Shown here in pieces: positions 17,123 through 27,208 of a DNA stretch of 64,000 bases. The notes under the pieces were generated by a model that was given only the letters and a program-made list of their open reading frames with translations, was not told the origin of the DNA and made no database searches. Origin of the DNA: Desertibaculum subflavum (GTDB lineage Bacteria; Pseudomonadota; Alphaproteobacteria; Ferrovibrionales; Ferrovibrionaceae); the NCBI GenBank assembly GCA_003576705.1, contig QOZS01000010.1:59280-123279 (forward strand), given 5' to 3'. The position numbers were made by a program, and so were the translations under genes. Positions within the stretch are counted from its first letter, which is position 1; each line of letters opens with the position of its first letter.

Positions 17123-17563
17123 TGCTTCGCCCTCGCCGATGAATCGCCGTTTCCCGTAGACCTGGAATTATCGCCGAAGAATTCTTCTCTTTCCCCCGAT
17201 GCGGGGCGTTGGCCGGCGCAAATTTCGACATTGAAGGTGGAACCAATCGCCCGCCTGGGCAATAATTCTGTGGTCAGCCCGTCTGCAGCCTGGGCCGGCC
17301 CTTGGGCCGGTGTGGCAGAGAAAGTTCGCAATGGCCCGTTCGGGCCGGTCCCAACGGGGAGGCGACAGATGGACAGAACGCGATGTGCCTTGGCGAGGGG
17401 CTTCGCGACATCCGGCCAACCCCCATCACGTTGTGCCGTGCGCAGTTGCGGCTGTAGGTGCCCGTTTTAGCGACCCGCTCCAGCGACCGTCGTCCGGCGG
17501 AAGCGCAGTCCCATCGGTTCATGCATGCGCGGGTCAGGCATCCGCGCAGTGGAGGATCTGTCC
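17123..17563. other. Intergenic region upstream of the glgE operon, with two GC palindromes
   Basis: This 441-bp gap contains two perfect inverted repeats, CCGGCCC-TT-GGGCCGG (17295-17310) and GGCCCG-TT-CGGGCC (17333-17346). They may terminate the CoA-transferase transcript or bind a regulator of the glucan operon. No convincing gene is present: the 79-codon frame at 17231-17470 has no recognisable features. No clear sigma-70 promoter was found. Confidence 0.6.
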
Positions 17564-19573
17564 ATGAACGCCCCCTCCAAGGCAACGCCTGCGATGCATC
17601 CCGAATGGTCGCCGACCAGCCGCATCGTCATTGAAAGCGTCTATCCGGAGATCGACGGCGGGCGCTATCCGGTCAAGCGTGTCGTCGGCGAGGCCTTCGA
17701 GGTCTGGGCCGACATCTTTCGCGACGGCCACGACGTGCTGGGCGCAGCGGTGAGATATCGCGACAAGGCCGCCGGGTGGCGCGAAGCGCCGATGACCTTT
17801 TTCGACAACGATCGCTGGCGCGGCAGCTTCGCGCTCGATCGGATCGGCCCCTGCTACTACACGATCGAAGCCTGGACCGACCGCTATGCATCCTGGCGGC
17901 ACGACGTGCAGAAGAAGCGCGATGCCGGCCAGAACGTCTCGCTCGAGCTGATCGAAGGCGGCGGGCTGGTGTCGGAAGCGGTCGGTGTGGCGGATGCCAA
18001 GGTGGCGGGCCTGCTGCGCGATCTGCTGGCGGAACTGGAGCGGCAGAAATCGATCGAGGCGAAAGCTTCGCTGCTGCTGCAGGACGCCACCGCCGCGTTG
18101 ATCGCGCGCTCGGGCCTGCGCGGCGACCTGTCGCGCTATCCGCGCGAGCTGCAGGTCTATGTCGACCGCCCGGCGGCGCGCTGCGCCGCCTGGTACGAGA
18201 TGTTCCCGCGCTCGCAAGGAACGCAGCCCGGCAAGAGCGCCACTTTCGACGATTGCATCCGCCGCCTGCCGGAAGTGCAGGCGATGGGCTTCGACGTGCT
18301 CTACTTCGTGCCGATCCATCCGATCGGCAAAATCAACCGGAAGGGGCGCAACAACGCCGTCACGGCGAAGCCCGGCGAGCCGGGCAGCCCCTATGCCATC
18401 GGCTCGGACGAGGGCGGACATATCGCGGTGCATTCCGAGCTCGGCACGCTCGACGATTTCCGCCGGCTGGTGGCCGAGGCCGGCAAGCACGGCATGGAGC
18501 TCGCGCTCGACTTCGCCATCCAATGCGCGCCGGACCATCCCTGGGTGAAGCAGCATCCGGAATGGTTCGTCTTCCGGCCCGACGGCACGGTGAAATACGC
18601 CGAGAACCCGCCGAAGAAATACCAGGACATCGTCAACGTGAACTTCTACGGCCCGCATCGCGAGGCGCTGTGGAACGAGCTGCGCGACGTGCTGCTGTTC
18701 TGGGCGCAGCAGGGCGTGAAGATCTTCCGCGTCGACAACCCCCACACCAAGCCGGTGCCGTTCTGGGAATGGGTGATCCGCGAGGTGCAGACAAGGCACC
18801 CGGACGCGATCTTCCTGTCGGAAGCCTTCACCCGACCAAAGATGCTGAAGGCGCTGGCGAAAGCGGGGTTCAGCCAGTCCTACACCTACTTCACGTGGCG
18901 GAACTTCAAGCAGGAGCTGGTCGACTACATGACCGAGCTGACGCAGACGGAATGCCGCGAGTACCTGCGCCCGAACTTCTTCGCCAACACTCCGGACATC
19001 CTGCCGCCGATCCTGCAGCGCGGCGGCCGGCCCGCCTTCCAGATGCGCCTGGTCCTCGCCGCCACGCTGTCCAGCGTCTACGGCATCTACAACGGCTTCG
19101 AACTGTGCGAGGGACGCGCACTGCCGAACAGCGAGGAGTATGCCGATTCGGAAAAGTACGAATTCAAGGTCTGGGACTGGAACCGGGAAGGCCACATCAA
19201 GGATTACATAGGCCTGGTCAACAAGGCGCGGCGCGAGAACCCTGCCCTGCATGAACTCACCAATTTGCGCTTTCACCCCGCCGATTCAGATTCCGTGCTG
19301 TTCTACGGCAAGATGACGGCCGACCGCAGCAATATGGTCTTCGTCGCGGTGAACCTCGATCCCTACGAGGCGCACGAGGCGACCGTGGTCTTCCCGCTGC
19401 ACGACATGGGCGTCGGCGACGACGATGCCTTCGAAGTGGAGGACCTGCTGACCGGCGAGCGCCATCTGTGGCGCGGGGCGCAGCAGCGGGTACGTCTCGA
19501 CCCGCAATCGAACCCGGCCGCGATCTATCGCGTCATGCCGTTCCGGCATGTCGAATTCCGCGAAGCGCGCTGA
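17564..19573 (+). CDS. glgE: GlgE: alpha-1,4-glucan:maltose-1-phosphate maltosyltransferase
   Basis: A 669-aa GH13_3 enzyme that extends alpha-1,4-glucan with maltosyl units from maltose-1-phosphate. N-terminal beta-sandwich domains (about 15-200) precede the catalytic barrel. The nucleophile Asp391 (RVDNPHTKP), acid/base Glu420 (LSEAFTRP) and Asp478 (ANTPDIL) lie within a few residues of the positions known in Streptomyces GlgE. The His-Thr-Lys after the nucleophile is typical of the phosphate-binding GlgE group. Start ATG 17564 with GGAGGA seven bases upstream; the longer frame is ignored. It is the first gene of a glucan/trehalose operon, 8 bp ahead of the TreS-maltokinase fusion that makes its substrate. 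Confidence 0.95.
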   Translation: MNAPSKATPAMHPEWSPTSRIVIESVYPEIDGGRYPVKRVVGEAFEVWADIFRDGHDVLGAAVRYRDKAAGWREAPMTFFDNDRWRGSFALDRIGPCYYTIEAWTDRYASWRHDVQKKRDAGQNVSLELIEGGGLVSEAVGVADAKVAGLLRDLLAELERQKSIEAKASLLLQDATAALIARSGLRGDLSRYPRELQVYVDRPAARCAAWYEMFPRSQGTQPGKSATFDDCIRRLPEVQAMGFDVLYFVPIHPIGKINRKGRNNAVTAKPGEPGSPYAIGSDEGGHIAVHSELGTLDDFRRLVAEAGKHGMELALDFAIQCAPDHPWVKQHPEWFVFRPDGTVKYAENPPKKYQDIVNVNFYGPHREALWNELRDVLLFWAQQGVKIFRVDNPHTKPVPFWEWVIREVQTRHPDAIFLSEAFTRPKMLKALAKAGFSQSYTYFTWRNFKQELVDYMTELTQTECREYLRPNFFANTPDILPPILQRGGRPAFQMRLVLAATLSSVYGIYNGFELCEGRALPNSEEYADSEKYEFKVWDWNREGHIKDYIGLVNKARRENPALHELTNLRFHPADSDSVLFYGKMTADRSNMVFVAVNLDPYEAHEATVVFPLHDMGVGDDDAFEVEDLLTGERHLWRGAQQRVRLDPQSNPAAIYRVMPFRHVEFREAR

Positions 19574-19581
19574 GCCCCGGC

Positions 19582-22500
19582 ATGCTGACGGACGAGCCTC
19601 TCTGGTTCAAGGATGTCATCGTCTACGAGGCGCATGTCAAAGCCTTCTTCGACGGCAATGACGATGGGGTCGGCGACTTCCAGGGCCTGATCGCCAAGCT
19701 GGACTATCTGCAGGATCTCGGCGTCAACGCCATCTGGATCCTGCCCTTCTATCCCTCGCCGCTCCGCGATGACGGCTATGACATCGCCGATTACCGTGAG
19801 GTCCATCCGTCCTACGGAACGATGAAGGATTTCCGCCTGTTCGTGCGCGAGGCGCATAAGCGGGGGCTGCGCGTCATCACCGAGCTGGTCATCAATCACA
19901 CCTCCGATCAGCATCCGTGGTTCCAGCGCGCCCGTCTGGCCAAGTCCGGCTCGCCGTTCCGCAACTGGTACGTCTGGAGCGACACGGACAAGCGGTACAC
20001 CGAGACCCGGATCATCTTCAGCGACACCGAGAAGTCGAACTGGACCTGGGACCCGGCGGCGAACGCCTATTACTGGCACCGGTTCTTCAGCCACCAGCCG
20101 GATCTCAACTTCGACAATCCGCAAGTGATGAAGGCGGTGGTCAACACCATGCGGTTCTGGTTCGACAGCGGCGTCGACGGCATGCGGCTCGACGCCATTC
20201 CTTATCTGGTCGAGCGGGACGGCACCAACAACGAGAACCTGGCCGAGACGCATGCGGTGCTGAAGCACCTGCGCGCCGAGCTCGACAAGAAGTACCGCAA
20301 CCGGATGTTCCTGGCCGAAGCCAACCAATGGCCGGAGGACAGCCAGGCCTATTTCGGCAACGGCGACGAATGCCACATGGCCTATCACTTCCCGCTGATG
20401 CCGCGCATGTACATGGCGATCGCGCAGGAGGACCGGCACCCGATCACCGACATCATGCGGCAGACGCCGGACATCCCCGAATCCTGCCAATGGGCGATCT
20501 TTCTGCGCAACCATGACGAGCTCACGCTCGAAATGGTGACCGATGCGGAGCGCGACTATCTCTGGAACGCCTACGCGGCCGATCGGCGCGCCCGCCTCAA
20601 TCTCGGCATCCGCCGGCGCCTGGCGCCGCTGATGGACAACGACCGGCGCAAGATCGAGCTGATGAACAGCCTGCTGATGTCGATGCCCGGCAGCCCGATT
20701 CTCTACTACGGCGACGAGATCGGGATGGGGGACAACATCTTCCTCGGCGATCGCGACGGCGTGCGCACGCCCATGCAATGGACGCCGGACCGCAATGGCG
20801 GCTTCTCGCGTGCCGATCCGGCGCGCCTCTACCTGCCGCCCCTGATGGACCCGGTCTACGGCTTCCAGGCGGTGAACGTGGAGGCGCAGAGCCGCGCGCC
20901 GTCCTCGTTCCTGAACTGGATGAAGCGGCTGATCGCGGCGCGCCAGGCGCGCAAGGTGTTCGGCCGCGGCACGCTGAGCTTTCTCTATCCGTCGAACCGC
21001 CGCATCTTCGCCTATATCCGCGAGTACGAGGACGAGACGGTGCTCTGCGTCGCCAACCTGGCGCGCTCTGCCGAGGCGGTCGACCTCGACCTCGCGGCGT
21101 ATCGCGGCCGGGTGCCGGTGGAGCTTCTGAGCCGTACGCTGTTTCCCCAGATCGGCGACGGCTACTACCGCATCACCCTGTCGGGTCATTCGTTCTTCTG
21201 GTTCCTGCTGTGTCAGCCGACGGCGCTGACCGATGGCGGACCCGCGATCGGGGAATCGCTGCCCGAATTCGTCACGCTGGTCATGGGCGATAACTGGCAG
21301 GCGCTGCTGACAGCGCACAACAAGCGGATGTTCGAGCGCGACGCGCTGAAGCGCTATCTGCCGCTGCGCCGCTGGTACGGCGCCAAGGACGAGGTGCTGC
21401 GCGAGGCCACCGTGGCAGCCGCCATTCCCTTCGCGCAGGGCAGCGACCGCTGGATGCTCTCCTTCATCGACGTGCGGTTCGAAGGCCGGTCGGCCGCGCA
21501 ACGCTACTTCCTGCCGCTCGCGACGGACTGGCGCGAGGTGCATGCGCTGCCGCCGGACCGTGTCGCGGTCACCATCGCAAAGGTGCGCAAGGGCCCGAGG
21601 GAGGGCGCACTCTACGAGGCGGTGCAGGACGAGCGCTTTGCGCCGGCCGTGATCGACGCCGTGCGACGCGACCTGACGATCGATGGACCGGCCGGCCAGA
21701 TCGAGTTCCGGGCCACCAAGGCCTTCGCGAGCCAGACGATGCCGGAGACCCTGTCGGTGCGGCCGCTGGCCGTGGAACAGAGCAACAGCTCGATCCTGAT
21801 CGACGACTATGCCGTGCTGAAGTTCTATCGCCGGCTGGCGACCGGCATTCATCCCGATCTGGAGGTCGGCCGCTTCCTCACCGAAACGGCAGGCTTCGCC
21901 AATACGCCGGCATTGCTGGGCACGGTCGAGCTGAAGGATGCCGAAGGCAGCGCCGCCATCGCGGCCATGCACGCCTTCATCCGCAACCAGGGCGACGGGT
22001 GGAGCCATACGCTCAGCTATCTGCAGCGGCACATGGACGACGTCGCCGTTCTGCCGGCCGACGAAGTGGCCGCGCGCGCGGATCCCCATGCCATCAACAT
22101 CGTGCAGTTGCGCAAGCTGGGCGAACGCACGGCCGAGCTGCATCGAGCGCTCTGTCCAGCCAAGGCCGCTTCGGCTTTCGCGCCGCAGCCTTTGACGGCG
22201 GCGGATGTGCAGAAATATCAGCGCGAAGTACGACAGGAGGCCCGCGAGGCACTGGAGGCCTTGGGGAAGGCGCGCCGGTCGCTGAGCAAGGAGGCCGCGG
22301 AGCAGACCGAACCGCTGCTCGCCAAGCGCCGCCAGATCCTGGATGCCATCATGGCGCCGATCGCCGTGCCGCCGGGCGTGATGAAGACGCGCTATCACGG
22401 CGACTATCACCTGGGCCAGGTGATCGTGGCTCAGAACGACTTCTACATTCTGGATTTCGAGGGCGAGCCGCGGCGCCCGCTGGCGCATCGACGCGCCAAG

Positions 22501-22845
22501 CACACGCCGCTGAAGGATGTTGCCGGCATGCTGCGGTCGTTCGACTACGCGGCATGGTCCACCCTGGATCACGAGACCCAGAAGCAGCCGGAGCGGCGCG
22601 AGCTTCTGCGGCCGCATCTGCTGGCCTGGCGCGACGAGGCGGGCAAGGCCTTCCTCGCCGGCTATCGCGAGGCGATCGGCGATTGCGCTTCCTATCCCAG
22701 CGACGAGAAGGCCACCGACGGCCTGTTGAAGCTCGCAACGCTGGAGAAGGCTTTCTACGAAATCGGCTACGAGCTGGCGAACCGTCCCAACTGGCTCTGG
22801 ATTCCGCTCGCCGGCGTCAACGACATTCTCTTCCGCAGCGCCTGA
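19582..22845 (+). CDS. treS: TreS-maltokinase (Pep2) fusion: trehalose synthase / maltokinase
   Basis: A 1087-aa bifunctional protein. Residues 1-550 are a GH13_16 trehalose synthase that interconverts trehalose and maltose: Asp204 ([10 protein letters not shown]), Glu246 ([10 protein letters not shown]) and Asp312 ([10 protein letters not shown]) form the triad. Residues about 580-1087 are a maltokinase phosphorylating maltose at C1 with ATP: the N-terminal cap includes [11 protein letters not shown], and the kinase active site holds HGDYHLGQ (939-946) and Asp958 in YILDFEGEP. Fusing the two lets maltose pass directly to maltose-1-phosphate for GlgE, encoded just upstream. Separate genes are known in actinobacteria, and the fusion is common in proteobacteria. 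Its downstream neighbour, glgB, starts 19 bp later. Confidence 0.95.
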   Translation: MLTDEPLWFKDVIVYEAHVKAFFDGNDDGVGDFQGLIAKLDYLQDLGVNAIWILPFYPSPLRDDGYDIADYREVHPSYGTMKDFRLFVREAHKRGLRVITELVINHTSDQHPWFQRARLAKSGSPFRNWYVWSDTDKRYTETRIIFSDTEKSNWTWDPAANAYYWHRFFSHQPDLNFDNPQVMKAVVNTMRFWFDSGVDGMRLDAIPYLVERDGTNNENLAETHAVLKHLRAELDKKYRNRMFLAEANQWPEDSQAYFGNGDECHMAYHFPLMPRMYMAIAQEDRHPITDIMRQTPDIPESCQWAIFLRNHDELTLEMVTDAERDYLWNAYAADRRARLNLGIRRRLAPLMDNDRRKIELMNSLLMSMPGSPILYYGDEIGMGDNIFLGDRDGVRTPMQWTPDRNGGFSRADPARLYLPPLMDPVYGFQAVNVEAQSRAPSSFLNWMKRLIAARQARKVFGRGTLSFLYPSNRRIFAYIREYEDETVLCVANLARSAEAVDLDLAAYRGRVPVELLSRTLFPQIGDGYYRITLSGHSFFWFLLCQPTALTDGGPAIGESLPEFVTLVMGDNWQALLTAHNKRMFERDALKRYLPLRRWYGAKDEVLREATVAAAIPFAQGSDRWMLSFIDVRFEGRSAAQRYFLPLATDWREVHALPPDRVAVTIAKVRKGPREGALYEAVQDERFAPAVIDAVRRDLTIDGPAGQIEFRATKAFASQTMPETLSVRPLAVEQSNSSILIDDYAVLKFYRRLATGIHPDLEVGRFLTETAGFANTPALLGTVELKDAEGSAAIAAMHAFIRNQGDGWSHTLSYLQRHMDDVAVLPADEVAARADPHAINIVQLRKLGERTAELHRALCPAKAASAFAPQPLTAADVQKYQREVRQEAREALEALGKARRSLSKEAAEQTEPLLAKRRQILDAIMAPIAVPPGVMKTRYHGDYHLGQVIVAQNDFYILDFEGEPRRPLAHRRAKHTPLKDVAGMLRSFDYAAWSTLDHETQKQPERRELLRPHLLAWRDEAGKAFLAGYREAIGDCASYPSDEKATDGLLKLATLEKAFYEIGYELANRPNWLWIPLAGVNDILFRSA

Positions 22846-22864
22846 TTCCAGGCCGGGGATCATC

Positions 22865-25066
22865 ATGCATCCTGCAAGCGACGCATCCTCCCACGACGTT
22901 CAGGCCATCGTGAACGGCGACCATCCCGATCCCTTCGCCTTCCTCGGCCTGCACGAGACAGAGGACGGGCTGGTGGTGCGTACCTTCCTGCCGGAAGCCG
23001 CCGGCGTCACCGTGCTGGACGCCAAAACGTCGCGCCCCGTCGGCGCGCTCGAGCGCGTGCACGATGCCGGCCTGTTCGCCGGCCGGATCGAACGCAAGCG
23101 CCGCCTGCCCTATCGTCTGCGGGTGAACTGGGGCGGCCGCGAAGCCGATGTCGGCGATCCCTATCGCTTCCCGCCGTGGCTGGGGGAGGTCGACCTGCAT
23201 CTGTTCGGCGAGGGAACCCATCTCTCGGCCTATGACAAGCTCGGTGCGCATCCGACGAATCTGGACGGAACCCAAGGTGTCGCCTTCGTCGTCTGGGCGC
23301 CCAATGCCCACCGCGTCAGCGTGATCGGCGATTTCAACAACTGGGACGGCCGCCGGCACCCGATGCGCCACCATCCCGGCGCCGGCCTGTGGGAGATCTT
23401 CATTCCCGATCTCAAGCCGGGCGACCGCTACAAATACGAGATCAAGGCGCCGGACGGCGCCATCCTGATGAAAGCCGATCCCTGCGCCTTCGCGGCCGAG
23501 CATCCGCCACAGACGGCGTCGGTCGTCGCCGATCTCGGGTCGCCCGAATGGCGGGATGCCGGCTGGCTCGCCGAGCGGGAGAGGCATGTCGACCGCAGCG
23601 CGCCGGTCTCGATCTACGAGGTGCATCTCGGTTCGTGGCGGCGGAAGCCCGAGGAGGGCAACCGATACCTCACCTATCGCGAGCTGGCCGAGCAGCTGGT
23701 GCCCTATGTCAAGGACATGGGTTTCACCCATATCGAGCTGCTGCCGATCTCCGAATATCCCTTCGACGGGTCCTGGGGCTATCAGCCGACCGGCCTGTTT
23801 GCGCCGACCAGCCGGTTCGGCACGCCGGAAGAGTTCCGCCTGCTGATCGAGGCGGCGCATGCGGCAGGCCTCGGCGTGATTCTCGACTGGGTACCGGGCC
23901 ACTTTCCCACCGATCCGCACGGGCTCGGCAATTTCGACGGCACGCATCTCTACGAACATGCCGACCCGCGGCAGGGCCTGCACAAGGACTGGGACACGCT
24001 GATCTACAATTACGGCCGGCGCGAAGTGGCGAACTTCCTGCTCGCCAACGCGCTGTTCTGGCTGGACCGCTATCACATCGACGGCCTGCGCGTGGATGCG
24101 GTCGCATCCATGCTCTATCTCGACTACAGCCGCGCCGCCGGCGAGTGGGTGCCGAACAAGTTCGGCGGGCGCGAGAACCTGGAGGCGGTCGAATTCTTCC
24201 GCCGCCTGAACGAGACCGCCTATGGCCGGCATCCCGGGATTGCGACTGTGGCAGAAGAATCGACCGCCTGGCCGATGGTGTCGCGGCCGACCTATCTCGG
24301 CGGGCTCGGCTTCGGCTACAAGTGGAACATGGGGTGGATGCACGACACGCTGGACTACATCAGCCGTGATCCCGTGCATCGGTCGCACCATCACAACCAG
24401 CTGACCTTCGGCCTGATCTACGCCTTCAGCGAGAACTTCGTGCTGCCGCTGAGCCATGACGAGGTGGTGCATGGCAAAGGCTCGCTGCTCGGCAAGATGC
24501 CCGGGGATCGCTGGCAGCGCTTCGCCAACCTGCGCGCCTACTACACCTTCATGTTCGGCCATCCCGGCAAGAAGCTGCTGTTCATGGGGGCCGAGCTGGC
24601 GCAGGAGCGCGAGTGGAACCACGACAAGAGCCTTGACTGGCACCTGCTGGAAGATCCGGCGCATGCCGGCATTCAGCGCCTGCTGCGCGACCTGAACGCC
24701 CTCTACCGCGCCGTGCCGGCATTGCACGCGCGCGATTGCGAGCCGGAGGGGTTCGAGTGGATCGACGCCAATGACAGCGTCAACAGCGTGCTGTCCTTCA
24801 TCCGCAAGCCCGGCGAGGGCGGCGCGCCGGCCATCGTGGTCTGCAACTTCACGCCGGTGCCGCGGCATGGCTACCGGCTGGGCGTTCCGGCGGAAGGCTT
24901 CTACCGCGAAGCGCTGAACTCGGACGCCGAGATCTATGGCGGCGGCAATATCGGCAATGGCGGCGGCGTACATTCGGAACCGGTGCCCTGGCACGGGCGC
25001 CCGCATTCGGTCACCCTCACGCTGCCGCCGCTGGGCGGCGTCGTTCTCGTCGCGGAACACGGCTGA
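22865..25066 (+). CDS. glgB: GlgB: 1,4-alpha-glucan branching enzyme
   Basis: A 733-aa GH13_9 branching enzyme that cuts alpha-1,4 chains and reattaches them as alpha-1,6 branches. It has an N-terminal N1 domain and CBM48 (about 130-225, with [20 protein letters not shown]), the catalytic barrel, and a C-terminal beta domain. The triad is Asp411 ([10 protein letters not shown]), Glu464 (VAEESTAW) and Asp532 ([10 protein letters not shown]), each six residues on from the E. coli enzyme numbering. The length matches the long form with N1 domain. It sits between the TreS-maltokinase fusion and glgX with gaps of 19 and 4 bp, and branches the glucan that GlgE elongates. Confidence 0.96.
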   Translation: MHPASDASSHDVQAIVNGDHPDPFAFLGLHETEDGLVVRTFLPEAAGVTVLDAKTSRPVGALERVHDAGLFAGRIERKRRLPYRLRVNWGGREADVGDPYRFPPWLGEVDLHLFGEGTHLSAYDKLGAHPTNLDGTQGVAFVVWAPNAHRVSVIGDFNNWDGRRHPMRHHPGAGLWEIFIPDLKPGDRYKYEIKAPDGAILMKADPCAFAAEHPPQTASVVADLGSPEWRDAGWLAERERHVDRSAPVSIYEVHLGSWRRKPEEGNRYLTYRELAEQLVPYVKDMGFTHIELLPISEYPFDGSWGYQPTGLFAPTSRFGTPEEFRLLIEAAHAAGLGVILDWVPGHFPTDPHGLGNFDGTHLYEHADPRQGLHKDWDTLIYNYGRREVANFLLANALFWLDRYHIDGLRVDAVASMLYLDYSRAAGEWVPNKFGGRENLEAVEFFRRLNETAYGRHPGIATVAEESTAWPMVSRPTYLGGLGFGYKWNMGWMHDTLDYISRDPVHRSHHHNQLTFGLIYAFSENFVLPLSHDEVVHGKGSLLGKMPGDRWQRFANLRAYYTFMFGHPGKKLLFMGAELAQEREWNHDKSLDWHLLEDPAHAGIQRLLRDLNALYRAVPALHARDCEPEGFEWIDANDSVNSVLSFIRKPGEGGAPAIVVCNFTPVPRHGYRLGVPAEGFYREALNSDAEIYGGGNIGNGGGVHSEPVPWHGRPHSVTLTLPPLGGVVLVAEHG

Positions 25067-25070
25067 GCCG

Positions 25071-27206
25071 ATGGCTAGCCAATCGCTCCGCGTCGAGCCC
25101 GGCCTGCCCTACCCGCTCGGCGCGACCTGGGACGGCAAGGGAGTCAATTTTGCGCTGTTTTCCGCGCACGCCGAACGCGTGCAGCTTTGCGTGTTCGACC
25201 ACCGGGGACAGCGCGAGATCGCCCGCGTCGATCTGCCGGAATACACGCACGAAGTGTGGCACGGATACCTGCCCGATGCGCGGCCGGGCCTGCTCTACGG
25301 CTATCGCGTCTTCGGACCGTACGAGCCGCGCGCCGGGCACCGGTTCAATCCCCACAAGCTGCTGATCGATCCCTGTGCCAAGGCCCTGCACGGCCGTATT
25401 GCGTGGAGCGACGCCCATTTCGGCTATCGGGTCGGCGCGCGACAGGGAGACCTTTCCTTCGATCGCCGCGACAATGCCCGCGGCATGCCGAAATGCATGG
25501 TCATCGATCCCGCCTATACCTGGGACGGCGACCGGCATCCGCGCACGCCCTGGAGCAACAGCATCATCTACGAGGCGCATGTGCGCGGCTTCACGATGCA
25601 GCGCGATGCCGTGCCGGCGGCACTGCGCGGCAGCTTCGCCGGCCTGGCGCATCCCGCCGCGATCGAGCACCTGCAGAAGCTCGGCGTCACCGCCATCGAG
25701 CTGCTGCCGGTGCAGGCCTTTCTCGACGATCGCTATCTGATCGAGCGCCAGCTTTCCAACTACTGGGGCTATAACTCGATCGGCTTCTTCGCGCCGATGC
25801 CGCGCTATCTCGCCACCGGTCATGTCGGCGAGTTCAAGGCCATGGTGCGCCACCTGCACGAGGCCGGCATCGAGGTGATCCTCGACGTGGTGTACAACCA
25901 CACGGCCGAGGGCAATCACCTCGGCCCGACCTTATCCTTCCGCGGCATCGACAACCGGTCCTACTACCGCCTCATGCCGGGCGACGAGCGCCATTACGAG
26001 GATTTCACCGGCTGCGGCAACGCGCTGCGCCTGCACCACCCGCGCGTCCTGCAGATGGTCATGGACTCGCTGCGCTACTGGGTCGAGGAGATGCATGTCG
26101 ACGGATTCCGCTTCGACCTCGCCACCACGCTGGCCCGCGAGGCCGATGGCGCGTTCGACCCGCATTCCGGCTTCCTGGACGTGCTGCGCCAGGACCCGGT
26201 GCTGGGGCGCATCAAGCTCATCGCGGAGCCCTGGGATGTCGGCGTGGGCGGCTATCAGGTAGGCCAGTTTCCACCCGACTGGGCCGAGTGGAACGACAAG
26301 TTCCGCGACATCGTGCGCCGCTTCTGGAAGGGCGAAGGCGGCCTGATCGGCGAATTGGCAGGCCGCATGTCGGGTTCGCAGGACCTGTTCGGCCACGCCG
26401 GACGCAGGCCCTGGTCCAGCATCAACTTCGTCACCGCACATGACGGCTTCACGCTGCGCGACCTGGTCAGCTACGAGCACAAGCACAACGAGGCGAACCA
26501 GGAAGGCAACCGGGACGGCAGCGACAACAACAACAGCTGGAATTGCGGGGTGGAGGGCGCGACCGATGATGCGGCCGTGCTCGCGCTTCGTGCCCGCCAG
26601 CAGCGCAACCTGCTCGCCACCTTGCTGCTGGCCCAGGGCGTGCCGATGCTGCTCGCCGGCGACGAGCTGGGGAACAGCCAGGACGGCAACAACAACGCCT
26701 ATTGCCAGGACAATCCGATCGGATGGATCGATGGCCCCGACCGCCACGACAACGATCTGTTCGATTTCGCCTGCCATCTGATTCGGATACGGCGCGAGCA
26801 TCGCCCCCTGCGGCGGCGCAACTTCCTCACCGGCAGCCGGTTCGGTGACAACGGCCTGCTGCGCGATGTCGTCTGGCTGGCGCCGAGCGGGGAGGCGAAG
26901 ACGCAGGAGGACTGGAACTATCCCGACGCCCGCATTCTCTGCTTCCTGCTTGCGGACCCGCATGCGACGGACAAGTCGCAATCGGCGGACGCGCCGCTCT
27001 TCATCGTGCTGAACGCGCATCACGACGACATGGCCTATACCTTGCCGGACCTGCCCGGGATCTCGGCTTGGCTGTATCTGATCGATACCTCTACCGCCGA
27101 CGGAAAGGGCCGCCAGGCGCCGGTCGAGCCGCGGGCCCAGGTGGAAGTGGCGGCGCGGAGCGTGGTCGTGCTGTGCGGCCACCATGGCACCGGCGCGGGC
27201 GGATAG
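25071..27206 (+). CDS. glgX: GlgX: glycogen debranching enzyme (isoamylase type)
   Basis: A 711-aa GH13_11 isoamylase-like enzyme that hydrolyses alpha-1,6 branches in glycogen or limit dextrin. CBM48 occupies about 10-110 (PLGATWDGKGVNFALFSAHA). The barrel follows, with nucleophile Asp349 (GFRFDLATTLA), acid/base Glu386 (LIAEPWDVG) and the third Asp in TAHDGFTLRDLVSYEHKHN. The block GDELGNSQDGNNNAYCQDN is characteristic of GlgX/TreX. Start ATG 25071, four bases after glgB. It supplies linear maltodextrins for the TreZ and MalQ-TreY enzymes that follow, so the operon both builds and mobilises glucan. Confidence 0.95.
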   Translation: MASQSLRVEPGLPYPLGATWDGKGVNFALFSAHAERVQLCVFDHRGQREIARVDLPEYTHEVWHGYLPDARPGLLYGYRVFGPYEPRAGHRFNPHKLLIDPCAKALHGRIAWSDAHFGYRVGARQGDLSFDRRDNARGMPKCMVIDPAYTWDGDRHPRTPWSNSIIYEAHVRGFTMQRDAVPAALRGSFAGLAHPAAIEHLQKLGVTAIELLPVQAFLDDRYLIERQLSNYWGYNSIGFFAPMPRYLATGHVGEFKAMVRHLHEAGIEVILDVVYNHTAEGNHLGPTLSFRGIDNRSYYRLMPGDERHYEDFTGCGNALRLHHPRVLQMVMDSLRYWVEEMHVDGFRFDLATTLAREADGAFDPHSGFLDVLRQDPVLGRIKLIAEPWDVGVGGYQVGQFPPDWAEWNDKFRDIVRRFWKGEGGLIGELAGRMSGSQDLFGHAGRRPWSSINFVTAHDGFTLRDLVSYEHKHNEANQEGNRDGSDNNNSWNCGVEGATDDAAVLALRARQQRNLLATLLLAQGVPMLLAGDELGNSQDGNNNAYCQDNPIGWIDGPDRHDNDLFDFACHLIRIRREHRPLRRRNFLTGSRFGDNGLLRDVVWLAPSGEAKTQEDWNYPDARILCFLLADPHATDKSQSADAPLFIVLNAHHDDMAYTLPDLPGISAWLYLIDTSTADGKGRQAPVEPRAQVEVAARSVVVLCGHHGTGAGG

Positions 27207-27208
27207 CC

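Noticed and set aside
17239..17244. GGAACC as the -35 of a general-stress sigma (EcfG) promoter for glgE
   Set aside because: No CGTT-type -10 occurs 16-17 bp downstream.
19525..22866. A 1113-codon minus-strand open frame opposite the TreS-maltokinase fusion
   Set aside because: Shadow of the plus-strand gene, whose frame carries full GH13 and kinase motifs.
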